From Gracilimonas sp040117685 (lineage in GTDB: Bacteria; Bacteroidota; Rhodothermia; Balneolales; Balneolaceae): DNA of 64,000 nucleotides. Numbering within the stretch: position 1 is the stretch's first letter; every line of letters begins with the position of its first letter. The position numbers were made by a program, and so were the translations under genes. A model generated the notes under the pieces. It was given only the letters and a program-made list of their open reading frames with translations. It ran no database searches and was not told the DNA's origin. Of the stretch, positions 18,359 through 28,161 are shown in pieces. The stretch lies in NCBI RefSeq assembly GCF_040117685.2, contig NZ_JBEDYP020000008.1, forward strand, positions 1-64,000, given 5' to 3'.

Positions 18359-18424
18359 CAAAGTAGTACTTATGGCCTTATTTTCGCATTCTTTTAATCG
18401 GACTCATGTTAAATAGTTTACAGG

Positions 18425-19714
18425 TTAAACCTTTTCGATCTGATCTTTCATAGCACTCATAAACCGGTCAATTTCTTCCAGGGTCGTATATACATTCGGC
18501 GTAACACGAATGCCCCGAAATTGATTATGATTGATGGGGGTGGTGATGATCCGGTAATCACGCCAGAGAGAACTGTTCAACTCATTTGGCTCCATTCCTT
18601 TTATTTCGACGGTAGCAATTCCGCAGGCATATTTGGGGTTGCGGCTGGTATGCAGCACAACCTTGTTTCCGTCAACCAATTCATCAATCCAGAGATCATT
18701 CAGGTATTTAAGCCGTGCTTCTTTTCGGGCTGAACCGATTCCTTCGTGGAAAGTCAATGCTTCTCCGATGGCTAAAAAATTTGCTGCAGGGTGTGTTCCG
18801 ATTTCTTCGAACTTCCGGATGTCTTCATCCTGAGATTCAGCCGCTGCCATTAATGGCCATAGATCTTTAATCTTATTTTTTCGGACATAGAGCATCCCGG
18901 TGCCATGGGGAGCAAAAAGCCATTTGTGAAGACTGGTTGTATAATAATCACAATCCAAATCAGCATGATCAAATTCGAAGTGAGCGAAGGCATGGGCACC
19001 ATCTACGATAACAGGAATTCCTTTTTTCCGCGCCATCTGCACCACTTTTTTAACCGGCAGAATCTGCCCTGTCAGGTTGATGATGTGACACATCAAAATC
19101 AGTTTGGTATTGGGGGTGATGGCTTGCTCGAACCGGCGGACTATTTCCGCATCATCTTCTGCGGGAACCGGGATGCTGATTTGGTTGAGCTTGATGCCTT
19201 CACGCCGCTCCCGTTGTTTGAAGGTATTGATCATTCTGGGGTAATCCTGGTTGGTCGTAAGCACTTCATCGCCTGCCTTAAGGTCAAAGCCAAACTGACA
19301 AATTTGAAGGCTTTCTGAGGCGTTTCTGGTAACGGCTATTTCTTCCGTTTCCGCGCCAAAGCTACGGGCCAGTCGTTGTCGAACGCCCTCTCTTCTGGGT
19401 TCCAGTATCCTCCACATGTTATATACCGGGGCCTGATTGGAAAAATCCAGGTGCTTTTTCATGGCTTGCTGAACAAAAGCAGGGGAAGGACTGACTCCTC
19501 CATTATTCAGATTGATCAGGCTGCGATCTACCGTGAAAGCTTGCTGTACATGTGCCCAGAAATCTTCATTTCGAGCTACTTCTTTTGCGGTTCCCGTGTA
19601 GGTGTTAAGTTTTTCGGTGAGCTGCTGTGTTTTCAGTGGGTTAAAAAAAGCACCGGCAGTAAAAGCCGCTGCTCCACCACCGATTTTCTTTAAGAATTGT
19701 TTCCGTGTTTCCAT
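18425..19714 (-). CDS. Class V aminotransferase-fold PLP enzyme, exported
   Basis: A 429-residue fold-type I PLP enzyme of the isopenicillin N epimerase/cysteine desulfurase-like branch. The PLP lysine is in YYTTSLHKWLFAPHGTG and the cofactor Asp in IPVIVDGAHAFAH. The N-terminus TRKQFLKKIGGGAAAFTAGA looks like a twin-arginine signal with RK in place of RR, so a periplasmic location is likely. The substrate is unknown. It is upstream of the RidA-M20 pair on the same strand, and RidA acts on products of PLP enzymes, so a shared pathway is plausible. Confidence 0.85.
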   Translation of the reverse strand: METRKQFLKKIGGGAAAFTAGAFFNPLKTQQLTEKLNTYTGTAKEVARNEDFWAHVQQAFTVDRSLINLNNGGVSPSPAFVQQAMKKHLDFSNQAPVYNMWRILEPRREGVRQRLARSFGAETEEIAVTRNASESLQICQFGFDLKAGDEVLTTNQDYPRMINTFKQRERREGIKLNQISIPVPAEDDAEIVRRFEQAITPNTKLILMCHIINLTGQILPVKKVVQMARKKGIPVIVDGAHAFAHFEFDHADLDCDYYTTSLHKWLFAPHGTGMLYVRKNKIKDLWPLMAAAESQDEDIRKFEEIGTHPAANFLAIGEALTFHEGIGSARKEARLKYLNDLWIDELVDGNKVVLHTSRNPKYACGIATVEIKGMEPNELNSSLWRDYRIITTPINHNQFRGIRVTPNVYTTLEEIDRFMSAMKDQIEKV

Positions 19715-19852
19715 TGCATATCCCCAGTTAGTGTTGGTTGGGAATTACCCATAGATAGGCAAAAATGCAAGCCTGGAATCAAACGTTGTCATGCTGAAAA
19801 ATTCTCGGCATTTGGTAAGAGCAGAATCAGCATCAAAGAAAAATTATTAACA

Positions 19853-19891
19853 CAAAAAAAAGCCCTACACATAAATTATGTGCACGGCCTA
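19853..19891 (-). terminator. Terminator of the YtxH gene
   Basis: Read on the minus strand, GCCGTGCACATA pairs imperfectly with TATGTGTAGGGC and is followed by eight Ts. It begins about 25 nt after the YtxH stop. The rest of 19715-19852 contains only a weak GTCATGCTGA...CAGCATC inverted pair. Confidence 0.75.
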
Positions 19892-19913
19892 AAGTTTAAA
19901 AATTGTTGTCCTA

Positions 19914-20222
19914 TCAGGCCTTCTTCTTAGCCGTTTCGATAGATTCCAGTAAATCTTCGGCTTCTTTAATGAGTCCTTCTGCTTTTTCTTTCGCATCGAG
20001 AACAACTTTATCGCCTTTCTCTTTGGCTTCAGAAACTAAAATTTCTTTTTCTTCACGAAGCTGCTCAATTAAGTCATTGAGTTCATCGTAATAGTTGCTG
20101 AGTTTATATGAAAGTCGGTCTCTGGTATTTTTACCTGTGTCAGGTGCATAAAGTAGTGCAAATGCAGCGCCAACAAGGGCTCCTGAGATAATTCCTGATA
20201 TATAATCTGATGATCTACTCAT
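19914..20222 (-). CDS. YtxH domain-containing protein
   Basis: A 102-residue protein of the YtxH/gas-vesicle-associated type. A single glycine-rich membrane span near residues 8-24 (ISGIISGALVGAAFALLYAP) is followed by DTGKNTRDRL and a long charged coiled coil to the end. Related proteins are often stress-induced; the exact role is unknown. ATG 20222 is chosen because a GGAGAAAG box lies about 4 nt upstream; the longer frame to 20267 adds a stretch with no support. Confidence 0.85.
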   Translation of the reverse strand: MSRSSDYISGIISGALVGAAFALLYAPDTGKNTRDRLSYKLSNYYDELNDLIEQLREEKEILVSEAKEKGDKVVLDAKEKAEGLIKEAEDLLESIETAKKKA

Positions 20223-20377
20223 AATTCTTTCTCCTTTTTTTATACTAAACAAGTATAGCGCAAACAAGTTCCAAATTCCAAGTCTGCAGCAGATTTTTAT
20301 GCAAAATTAAGTGAGAGTTAATTTCAAATAACTGTTAATTCCACATCGACATACGTCAATCCCGGTTTAAAAAATAA

Positions 20378-23300
20378 TTACGCTTCAACCAGAGTTTTGT
20401 TACTTCTGAATAGCCCCTTAATCCACTCTAAGGTCATACTTAGAGAAACGGATAATACCGGCGTGATAAACAAGGTCAAAATTGATCCAAACATTAATCC
20501 GCCAATTACGGCTTTTGCCAGTGGGGACCATGTTTCGGCTCCGGAACCAATTTCCAGCGAAAGAGGAATCATAGAACAAATGGTTGTGATCGCAGTCAAA
20601 AGGATAGGTCTCATTCTGCGACGGCAGGCTTCCAGGATGTGCTTCAGTAACTCTGAATCCCGTTTTAGCAGATCATTCTCCATTCCTTTAGTGTACAGGT
20701 GCATGTAATCCACTAACACAATTCCATTGTTTACAATAATTCCCACCAGCATGAACACCCCAATATTGGCGGTGGTACTTAGTGGGTTGCCGATCATAAA
20801 CAGAAAGGCAAGAGCTCCAAACATGGCAAGCGGAATACATAACCATATCACAAAAGGATCGCGAAAATTTTCAAAGAGAGAGGCCATGATCATAAACATA
20901 AGTATCAATGCAGCCATAAGGGCAAAGCCGAACTCGGATTGTCCCTGTTGCGTCTCTTGAGTACCTCCGGTAAACTCATAGCGATAGCCATCCGGGAGAA
21001 CGATTTCGGATTCAATAAAATCACGGACTACCTGTTCATACTCCAGCGCATTACCCTGAATTTGAATATTCACATCCAGTACCGTCTCACGGTCGCGGCG
21101 CTCGAAGGAATCAACTCCACGAACGGGAATAAATTCACCGACCGCAGCAACGGGAATACGCTGATCCTCAAACTGAAAAACTTCCAGGTCGAATAATTCT
21201 TCCCGGCTTGTCAGGGCTTCTTTTTGGGTGCGAACTTCAATAGGAATTTCGCGGCCTTCATTAATAAAATACCCGGCATTGTTTCCAAGAGTCTGTGTTC
21301 GCATAGCCGATGCTACCGTATTCAAATTAGTGCCAAGTCGAGCCAGTCGTTCGCGGTCGGCTATAAAATGAAGCTCCGGTGTGGGATCTGTGCGGCCGTT
21401 GTCCACATCAATAACCGTTGGGTCCTGCATCATTCTGGCTTCAATTTTTTGGGAAATGGCCAGCAACTCCTCAATGTCGGAGCCAATTAAACTAAGACGG
21501 ATCGAATTACCGCCCGAATCCCAGCCTCGTCCAAAGCTAAGTCCGCCGCCTTCAACCCGTACACGTACATCCACGCCCGGAGCAGTTAAATCCTGCCGGA
21601 GTTGAGCAGCAAATTGAGTGCTGCTTATCTCTCGCTCAGTCTCAGGCACCAAAGTCAGGCTGATTTCACCCCGGTTACTGGAATTAGTCCATCGGCTGCG
21701 GCCAATATTAGTAATAATGGTCTCAACCTCGGGCAAGTTATCAACCCGTTTGCTGAATTCATCCAAAACATCAGCTGTTTTTATAAGCTGACTTCCTTCC
21801 GGGAGGCTGATGTTTACATCGATTTGACCAGAGTCGGCTTCCGGAAACCCTTCCTTGGGTATATTGGTATACAGCAAGAAGGTGCCGACTGCTATTAAAA
21901 CCATGCCTAAAAGTGGAACCCATTTATGCCGGAAAAACCAGCTTAGAATTTTAGTATATCCTTTCTCCAGTTTAGATATGCCTTTGAAAGCCCAGTTCTT
22001 TTGGCTGAATTGTTTGGTGTCGAGTGCCAAAAGAGAAATGACCGGTACCAGAATGATAGAGGACAGGAAAGAAAATCCGATGGAGAAACAGATGGCATAG
22101 GCAAATTCGCGGAAGAATGCGCCTTGAGTTCCCGAAATCATAATAATGGGAATAAAGACCCCAAGTGTAGTCAGAGTAGAGCCCAGCAGGGCCCCAATCA
22201 CTTCATTCGTTCCTTTGAGTGCCGCATCAAACCGTGATAATCCATCTTCCAGTTTTCGGGCTATACTCTCGGTTACCACAATAGAGTTATCCACCAGAAG
22301 GCCTATGGCAAGTGCCAGGGCAGAAATGGTGAGGATATTTAAAGTAAGGTCTGCTGCGTACATAGCAGCAAAAGTAGCGGCAATAGAAACCGGGATGGTG
22401 GAAGCTACAACCAACGAAATACGCCAGCCGCCCATAAAGACGAGAATGACCAGGATAACCACGACAAGAGCGGCCACAGCTGACTGGGACAGATTATTGA
22501 TGGAATCTTCAATGGTTTTACCTTCATCAGATAGAACACGCAATGTGACTCCCGGAGGAAGGACTTCATTTATCTCGGGAACTACTTCTTTTACCGCATT
22601 TACGACATCGAGTGTATTGGCATCCGAGTTCTTCTGGACTTCTACCGAAACACTGTTCTTACCATTTACTTTCACCAGGCTGGTGATATCTGTAAAGCCA
22701 TCACTGACATCCGCGACATCTTTTACCCGTATAGGAATACCATTTTCTGACATCCGGATGATGGTATTTCGAATTTGGTCTACGGTCTCAAAGGTTGATT
22801 CTGCCCTGATGCTGTAATTGGTTCGGGTTGAAATAACATTCCCAATAGGAAGCTGCACATTGTTGGAGCGCAATGCATTTTCAATATCGGAAGGCACAAG
22901 GTTGTATTGGGCAAGCGACATCGGGGACACATCTACATAAATACGGCGCTCTAACCCTCCCTGAGTTTCGGCGGAAGCAAGGCCTTCAATCCGCTCGAGC
23001 CGGGTTTCAACCAATTCAAGACCAATATTACGGAGTTCATCCAGTCCACGATTCTCAGCATCAATACTGAGTCGCATAATGGGCCTGTTTTCAGGGTCGA
23101 ACTGGAAAATAACGGGTTCCTGGGCCTGTTGAGGAAGTTCGCCCCTGATTTGGTCGATGGCTTTACGAACCTTCAATTCTGTTTTTCGGATGTCGGAGCC
23201 TTCACGCAACCGAAGAATAATAAATGCGCGCCCGCGGCTAACTCTGGCTTCAAGAGTTTCTATTCCTTCAATAGCCGAAAGGGCTCCTTCGATAGGGTTT

Positions 23301-23500
23301 ACAATAATTCGGTTGATATCTTCGGGAGCCACGTTGTTGTATCCGGTTGAAACAGCAAGCACCGGAATATTAAGTGAAGGATAAAGCGTGACTTTAAGAT
23401 TAGTCAGGGAAAAAACCCCAAAACCAATCACGATCAACGTAGTCATAATAACCGTGATAGGCCGTTTCAGGATAGTTCCGGCTACTGAAAATTTCTTCAT
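20378..23500 (-). CDS. RND efflux transporter permease (second of pair)
   Basis: A 1040-residue inner-membrane RND pump of the AcrB/MexB superfamily with two 6-span halves and two large periplasmic loops. It starts with TILKRPITVIMTTLIVIGFG. The TM4 proton-relay region reads LAIGLLVDNSIVVTES, with one Asp followed by Asn where AcrB has two Asp. GRGWDSGGN lies in the second periplasmic loop. It overlaps the upstream permease by 4 nt (ATGA), so the two are translationally coupled and probably form a mixed trimer as in MdtBC. Substrates are unknown. Confidence 0.93.
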   Translation of the reverse strand: MKKFSVAGTILKRPITVIMTTLIVIGFGVFSLTNLKVTLYPSLNIPVLAVSTGYNNVAPEDINRIIVNPIEGALSAIEGIETLEARVSRGRAFIILRLREGSDIRKTELKVRKAIDQIRGELPQQAQEPVIFQFDPENRPIMRLSIDAENRGLDELRNIGLELVETRLERIEGLASAETQGGLERRIYVDVSPMSLAQYNLVPSDIENALRSNNVQLPIGNVISTRTNYSIRAESTFETVDQIRNTIIRMSENGIPIRVKDVADVSDGFTDITSLVKVNGKNSVSVEVQKNSDANTLDVVNAVKEVVPEINEVLPPGVTLRVLSDEGKTIEDSINNLSQSAVAALVVVILVILVFMGGWRISLVVASTIPVSIAATFAAMYAADLTLNILTISALALAIGLLVDNSIVVTESIARKLEDGLSRFDAALKGTNEVIGALLGSTLTTLGVFIPIIMISGTQGAFFREFAYAICFSIGFSFLSSIILVPVISLLALDTKQFSQKNWAFKGISKLEKGYTKILSWFFRHKWVPLLGMVLIAVGTFLLYTNIPKEGFPEADSGQIDVNISLPEGSQLIKTADVLDEFSKRVDNLPEVETIITNIGRSRWTNSSNRGEISLTLVPETEREISSTQFAAQLRQDLTAPGVDVRVRVEGGGLSFGRGWDSGGNSIRLSLIGSDIEELLAISQKIEARMMQDPTVIDVDNGRTDPTPELHFIADRERLARLGTNLNTVASAMRTQTLGNNAGYFINEGREIPIEVRTQKEALTSREELFDLEVFQFEDQRIPVAAVGEFIPVRGVDSFERRDRETVLDVNIQIQGNALEYEQVVRDFIESEIVLPDGYRYEFTGGTQETQQGQSEFGFALMAALILMFMIMASLFENFRDPFVIWLCIPLAMFGALAFLFMIGNPLSTTANIGVFMLVGIIVNNGIVLVDYMHLYTKGMENDLLKRDSELLKHILEACRRRMRPILLTAITTICSMIPLSLEIGSGAETWSPLAKAVIGGLMFGSILTLFITPVLSVSLSMTLEWIKGLFRSNKTLVEA

Positions 23501-26500
23501 GCCATAACCTCTTGTGTTTTAGCTAAAGGGTCTTCTTTATGAACGGCGTCGAAGCCGAATTTTTCAACCAGGCTGTTGATGATGTTGTAAAAACAAGGCA
23601 CTACAAAAAGCATCAACAAGGTACTCATGGTCAGTCCGCCAATTACGGTTCTCGCCATTGGGCTCCAGGTTTCTGAGCCAGAACCCAATTCCAGCGCCAG
23701 TGGCACCATCGACAGGATGGTGGTAAACGCCGTCATCAAAATAGGGCGCAAACGACGGGTTGCTCCATCAACAATGGCTTTTTCCCTGTCGATTCCCCGT
23801 GCTTGTAAAATTTTGATGTAATCAATCATCACAATACCGTTGTTTACTACAATCCCGGTTAACAAAATAAGCCCCACCATCGAAGTTACACTAACAGAGG
23901 TTCCGGTTATCCAAAGCATAAGCAGTACACCTGTTAACGCAAGTGGTATGGTTAATATGATGATAAATGGTTCAACCAAACTCTCGAACTGAGAAGCCAT
24001 AACCATATATGTTAGAATCCCGGCAATCATAAATGCAATCATCAGGAATCCAAAAGACTCTGCCTGCTCTTCGGCTGTACCTGAAATCTCATAGCGATAT
24101 TCATCCGGCCAGTTAACCTGGTCAAGGGAGGCGCGGGCTCGTTCGGAAGCCGTGGCAAGGTCAATGTCTTCCAGCTCGGCCGTTACTTCAGTCACCCGTT
24201 CCTGATCGATGCGCAACACATTGGTTGGACCGGTGTAACGCTCTATTCGAGCCAGATTCTTAAGAGGCATCCATTCTCCGGCCGGGGTTTGAATTTGGAT
24301 GTTTGCCAGATCTACAGATTGAGCTTTATCGCTGGGGTCAAGTTCAACCACTACTTCAAATTCCACACCCTGATCTACAAAAGCGGTAGCTACATTCCCT
24401 TTTACGGCATTACTAACTGTGCTTGCTACCTGGTTTGTATTCATGCCAACCCGGGAAATACGTTCACGATCCATAATAAGGCGCAACTCCGGCCGGCCCT
24501 GATCGCCTGAGCTGAATACGTTGTTTATTCCATCGATATCGAGAAGCCTTGCTTTTACGCCATCGGCTAACTCTTTCTTTGTTTCGGGATTATATCCAAA
24601 AATCTGCACAATCAACCCGGTTTCGCCATCCGGGCTAAGGGGATCAATCACTACTTCCTGTATCTGAACTCCGGGAACAATTTGCAACTCCCGAAGCAGG
24701 GAAGCAGTGATTTCGGCCTGGGATCGGCTGCGCTCACTTTGCGCTACCAATTCAACCCGAACCGTACCTGTGAAACCTCCCGGGTCGTCAGCACCTTCAA
24801 TGCCTTCTTTATCCCCATAATCGGAGACCACAAGGCGGGCTTCAGGAACTTCCTGCTGAATAATAGACTCAACCTGAGCCATCGATCGCTCCAGTTCAAA
24901 CAGGTTTATACCGGGTTCACGTTGTACTTCAAGTACAAAGGCATTCTCATCAACACGTGGAAAGAACTCTCCTCCGATTACATAAAAAAGAGGAACGCTG
25001 GCTACAAAAAGAAGGAAAGCAGCCAGTACAACTCTTCCGCTTTTGCCGATCACTGCTCCAAGCTGACGTTGATAGGCAGATTCAATTTTTTGAAGAAGGT
25101 TTCCAAAGAAACGAGCAACTTTATTATTGGCACTCATATCCAGCACCGAATCTTTATAAAACTGGGAGGCCATCAGAGGAATAAGTGTGAGAGCCACCAG
25201 GGTAGAGACGATTAATGAAAATGAAATAGTTAGGGCAAGGTCGCGGAATAAAAAACCGGCTATGCCGGGAACAAAAAGAATAGGGAGGAAAACTACCAAT
25301 GTCGTTAAAGTAGAAACAATGATAGGTACGGCTACCTCTTTAGCTCCGCTTACCGAAGCTTCGTCGCGTGGGGAACCCTGTTCCCGAAACCGGAAAATAT
25401 TCTCAAGAACAACAACGGCGTTATCTACCACCAGACCAACGGCAAGAGTTAATCCTGAAAGGGAAATGATGTTCAGGCTGAGGTCGGCCAAATCCATCAC
25501 TAAAAAAGTGGTGACAATAGAAACCGGGATAGAAATCGCGATGATAGTTGCCGATCGCCCGCTTCTCAAGAACGCGAGCAGAATCAGGACAACCAAAATA
25601 ATTGCCTGAATGCCGGTCCAAAGCAGGTTGCTGATGGATTGTTCAATAAAATCGGCTTTATTGGTAAGTACAGATACTTCTACATCAGATGGCAGGCTTA
25701 CCCGAATATCAGCCAGCCCGTCCACTACGGCATTGGCTGCAGTAACCACATTGGCGTCACTTTGGCGGTATACATTTACAATGATTCCGTCCTCGCCATT
25801 AACCCGAACGTTACCAATGGGCTGAGCAATACCATCATCCACGTCAGCTATATCTTTAAGTAACAGAGGCTGTCCATCCCGAACTGTGATGATGGTGTTT
25901 CGAATTTGATCAACATCCTTGAATTCCCCGATGGTGCGCAGAGAGTAATTGGTATTTCCTTCAGTGAGCTGCCCGGCGGGTACCTGGATGTTCTCTTGTT
26001 GCAGCTTTTGAGCAATTTCCTGAATCGTGATGTTGTAAAGCCGCATCTGCTCATTATTGATACGCACATTGATCTGCCGTTCAAGGCCGCCGGAGGTTTC
26101 AGCAGATGCAATTCCGTTAATGCGTTCAATACGCTGCTCTAATACCTGTTTTGAATACGTACGTAACTCACGGGAACTCCGGGCATTTGAGGTCAGAGTG
26201 AGTACAACAATGGGTTCCTGGTTGGGGTCATAAGAAAATACAAGGGGTGTTTCGGCATCATCAGGAATCTGGCGTTCTACAAACCCAAGTTCTTTACGGA
26301 CATCATTCTCAGCCTGATAAAGGTCCGTTCCCCATTCAAAGTTAAGCTTAACTACAGAGGCACCCTGGCTGGAGAGAGAACGCACTTTGCGAATACCACT
26401 TATACTGCCAACCGATTCTTCAATTGGGCGGGTTACCAGGGTTTCGATATCCTCCGGTGCTACACCTTCGTAACTGGTGTAAACAGTAATAGTAGGAAAA

Positions 26501-26625
26501 GAAACATCCGGGTAGAGGTTTAACCTCAGGTTCTGAAGTCCATACAACCCAAATCCCAACAGGATCAGCGTGGACATTAAAAATGTAATCGGACGATCAA
26601 CGGCTAATTTGGAAAGAGAACCCAT
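23497..26625 (-). CDS. RND efflux transporter permease (first of pair)
   Basis: A 1042-residue RND pump with the same architecture as its downstream neighbour but clearly diverged from it. It starts LAVDRPITFLMSTLILLGFG; TM4 reads LAVGLVVDNAVVVLEN, again with a single Asp. The loop segments VAPEDIETLVTRPIEESVGS and FRFREQGSPRDEA match the ACR_tran family. It lies 2 nt after the adaptor stop. The adaptor-permease-permease order resembles mdtABC. No outer-membrane TolC partner is encoded in the window. Confidence 0.94.
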   Translation of the reverse strand: MGSLSKLAVDRPITFLMSTLILLGFGLYGLQNLRLNLYPDVSFPTITVYTSYEGVAPEDIETLVTRPIEESVGSISGIRKVRSLSSQGASVVKLNFEWGTDLYQAENDVRKELGFVERQIPDDAETPLVFSYDPNQEPIVVLTLTSNARSSRELRTYSKQVLEQRIERINGIASAETSGGLERQINVRINNEQMRLYNITIQEIAQKLQQENIQVPAGQLTEGNTNYSLRTIGEFKDVDQIRNTIITVRDGQPLLLKDIADVDDGIAQPIGNVRVNGEDGIIVNVYRQSDANVVTAANAVVDGLADIRVSLPSDVEVSVLTNKADFIEQSISNLLWTGIQAIILVVLILLAFLRSGRSATIIAISIPVSIVTTFLVMDLADLSLNIISLSGLTLAVGLVVDNAVVVLENIFRFREQGSPRDEASVSGAKEVAVPIIVSTLTTLVVFLPILFVPGIAGFLFRDLALTISFSLIVSTLVALTLIPLMASQFYKDSVLDMSANNKVARFFGNLLQKIESAYQRQLGAVIGKSGRVVLAAFLLFVASVPLFYVIGGEFFPRVDENAFVLEVQREPGINLFELERSMAQVESIIQQEVPEARLVVSDYGDKEGIEGADDPGGFTGTVRVELVAQSERSRSQAEITASLLRELQIVPGVQIQEVVIDPLSPDGETGLIVQIFGYNPETKKELADGVKARLLDIDGINNVFSSGDQGRPELRLIMDRERISRVGMNTNQVASTVSNAVKGNVATAFVDQGVEFEVVVELDPSDKAQSVDLANIQIQTPAGEWMPLKNLARIERYTGPTNVLRIDQERVTEVTAELEDIDLATASERARASLDQVNWPDEYRYEISGTAEEQAESFGFLMIAFMIAGILTYMVMASQFESLVEPFIIILTIPLALTGVLLMLWITGTSVSVTSMVGLILLTGIVVNNGIVMIDYIKILQARGIDREKAIVDGATRRLRPILMTAFTTILSMVPLALELGSGSETWSPMARTVIGGLTMSTLLMLFVVPCFYNIINSLVEKFGFDAVHKEDPLAKTQEVMA

Positions 26626-26627
26626 GC

Positions 26628-27974
26628 TTATTGCCCGTTTGAAGTTGAATCGGCTTGTTGTTGTCTAAGTTCGCGTAAAAAAGCCATACGTTCTTCGCGC
26701 GACATACCCTGCATTTTTTCCCGGGCTTCAGTGCGTTCTTCTTCACTCATGTTAGCCAGTGGGTTTTGTCCTCCCGCAGGTCTGTTAGACTGCTGCTGAT
26801 TTCCAACCTGGCGCTCCTCTGAGGTCTGGAACCGATCTCCTGAAGCAACCTGAATACGTGAGCCATCATCAAGTCCGCTTTGGCCGGTTACAATAATATT
26901 GTCGCTGGGAAGAAGCCCGCTGAGCACTTCAATTCGGTCTCCCTGTTCGATACCCAGTTCCAGCTCACGGCGCTCAGCAACAGAATCTCCACGGGATACA
27001 AACACGGAATAAGTTCGGTCGAGATCTATGGTATTGGTTTCGGGATTGATGACCGTCTCAACCTGTTCCACCAAAGCACTACGGGGCACAACCATGGTCC
27101 GTTCTTTGGTTGTGATATTGATAATATTTTCAACCAAAACACCGGGATAAATATTATTGCCAATTTGAGTAAGTGTAATAACGATTTCGCCCAGCCCGGT
27201 GGTAGCATCCAGTTGAGGGCTTTTACGGGAAACCACCCCTTGGGCACTGACGCCGCTCTCATTGGATATGCGCAGGTTTACTTCATGCCCAACTTTCACT
27301 GCCCGCCAATCCTGAACAGGCAGGTATATCCGTGATTCATATCCATTAGTGCTGGCAACCTGAAACAATTCGGTTCCGGTAGTTGCTAAATCCCCAACCT
27401 CCAAAGCCCGAGAGTTAATTACTCCGGCAACGGGAGAACGAACAACGGTATTATTAAAATTCTCCTGAGCTTGTGTCAGGGATGACCGGGCAGATTCAAA
27501 TTGTGCTCTTGAACTTTGATATGCGGCCTGGGCGATGTCCAATTCTGATTCGCTGGTTAAATCCCGGTCCATTAAGCTCAGCTGTCGCTGATAATCTGAA
27601 CTGTCTCTACGGAGAGCAATTCGGCTCTGTTCCAATTGAGATTCGGCCTGACTTAGCTGATCCCGAAAGGTAGCGTCGTATATTTTAGCAAGAGCTTCAC
27701 CCTGACGAACAGTGTCCCCAAGATCCACATATATTTCTGTGATTCGGTTGCTGACCTGAGGTAAAACCGATATGACGTTTTGAGCTTTTACATTGCCAAA
27801 AGAGCGTACCTGGTCGGCTATAGGCCCGATTTCAACTTCGCTGGTTTCCACACTGGTAGCCTGTCGTCCCCCAAATCCGGAAAAGCCGGATGGTCCGTTT
27901 TCATTGGAATTGTCATTGCTACAGCTAATTAAGAACAAGCTAAGAACAGCAATTTGTATATAAGATATTTTCAC
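26628..27974 (-). CDS. RND periplasmic adaptor lipoprotein (HlyD/AcrA-like)
   Basis: A 448-residue membrane-fusion protein linking the RND permeases to an outer-membrane channel. A lipoprotein signal ends SLFLISC. The lipoyl halves are seen in VLPQVSNRITEIYVDLGDTV and VVRSPVAGVINSRALEVGD, flanking a coiled-coil hairpin rich in Gln/Ser/Arg, then barrel and membrane-proximal domains. An extra C-terminal tail (392-448) is Gln/Glu/Arg-rich with NMSEEERTEAREKMQGMSRE. The start codon is GTG with no clear SD. It is the first gene of the efflux operon. Confidence 0.93.
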   Translation of the reverse strand: MKISYIQIAVLSLFLISCSNDNSNENGPSGFSGFGGRQATSVETSEVEIGPIADQVRSFGNVKAQNVISVLPQVSNRITEIYVDLGDTVRQGEALAKIYDATFRDQLSQAESQLEQSRIALRRDSSDYQRQLSLMDRDLTSESELDIAQAAYQSSRAQFESARSSLTQAQENFNNTVVRSPVAGVINSRALEVGDLATTGTELFQVASTNGYESRIYLPVQDWRAVKVGHEVNLRISNESGVSAQGVVSRKSPQLDATTGLGEIVITLTQIGNNIYPGVLVENIINITTKERTMVVPRSALVEQVETVINPETNTIDLDRTYSVFVSRGDSVAERRELELGIEQGDRIEVLSGLLPSDNIIVTGQSGLDDGSRIQVASGDRFQTSEERQVGNQQQSNRPAGGQNPLANMSEEERTEAREKMQGMSREERMAFLRELRQQQADSTSNGQ

Positions 27975-28083
27975 GTTGTCAGGATTGAATTTTTGTCTTT
28001 AAAGAGTCTTTTGATGAACACATTAAGTTCATTATAAAGTTTGGTTTTACAAGGTCTTGTTTTGTAAAAAAAAGAAATTAATA

Positions 28084-28098
28084 GTTACAGGATGTAAC
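28084..28098. promoter_or_regulatory. GTTAC-N5-GTAAC palindrome in a divergent promoter region
   Basis: A perfect 5-bp inverted repeat with a 5-nt spacer, located between the divergent efflux operon and the aldolase gene. An identical half-site layout occurs at 49396-49410 upstream of a tonB gene. Regulator binding is inference; no regulator gene is adjacent. Confidence 0.35.
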
Positions 28099-28161
28099 AA
28101 GATTGAGAGGAAATGAATGCTTATCTTAGATGATAATTAACAATCAAACTTTCGCTCATAT

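Noticed and set aside
22146..22817. A 223-codon plus-strand open frame inside the second RND permease
   Set aside because: It is a shadow of the permease gene; Thr/Arg/Ser-rich composition with no start signal.
23497..26625. Loss of the second TM4 Asp (VDN) as evidence for a dead pump
   Set aside because: VDN occurs in many RND permeases of this phylum and beyond, so it does not show loss of transport.
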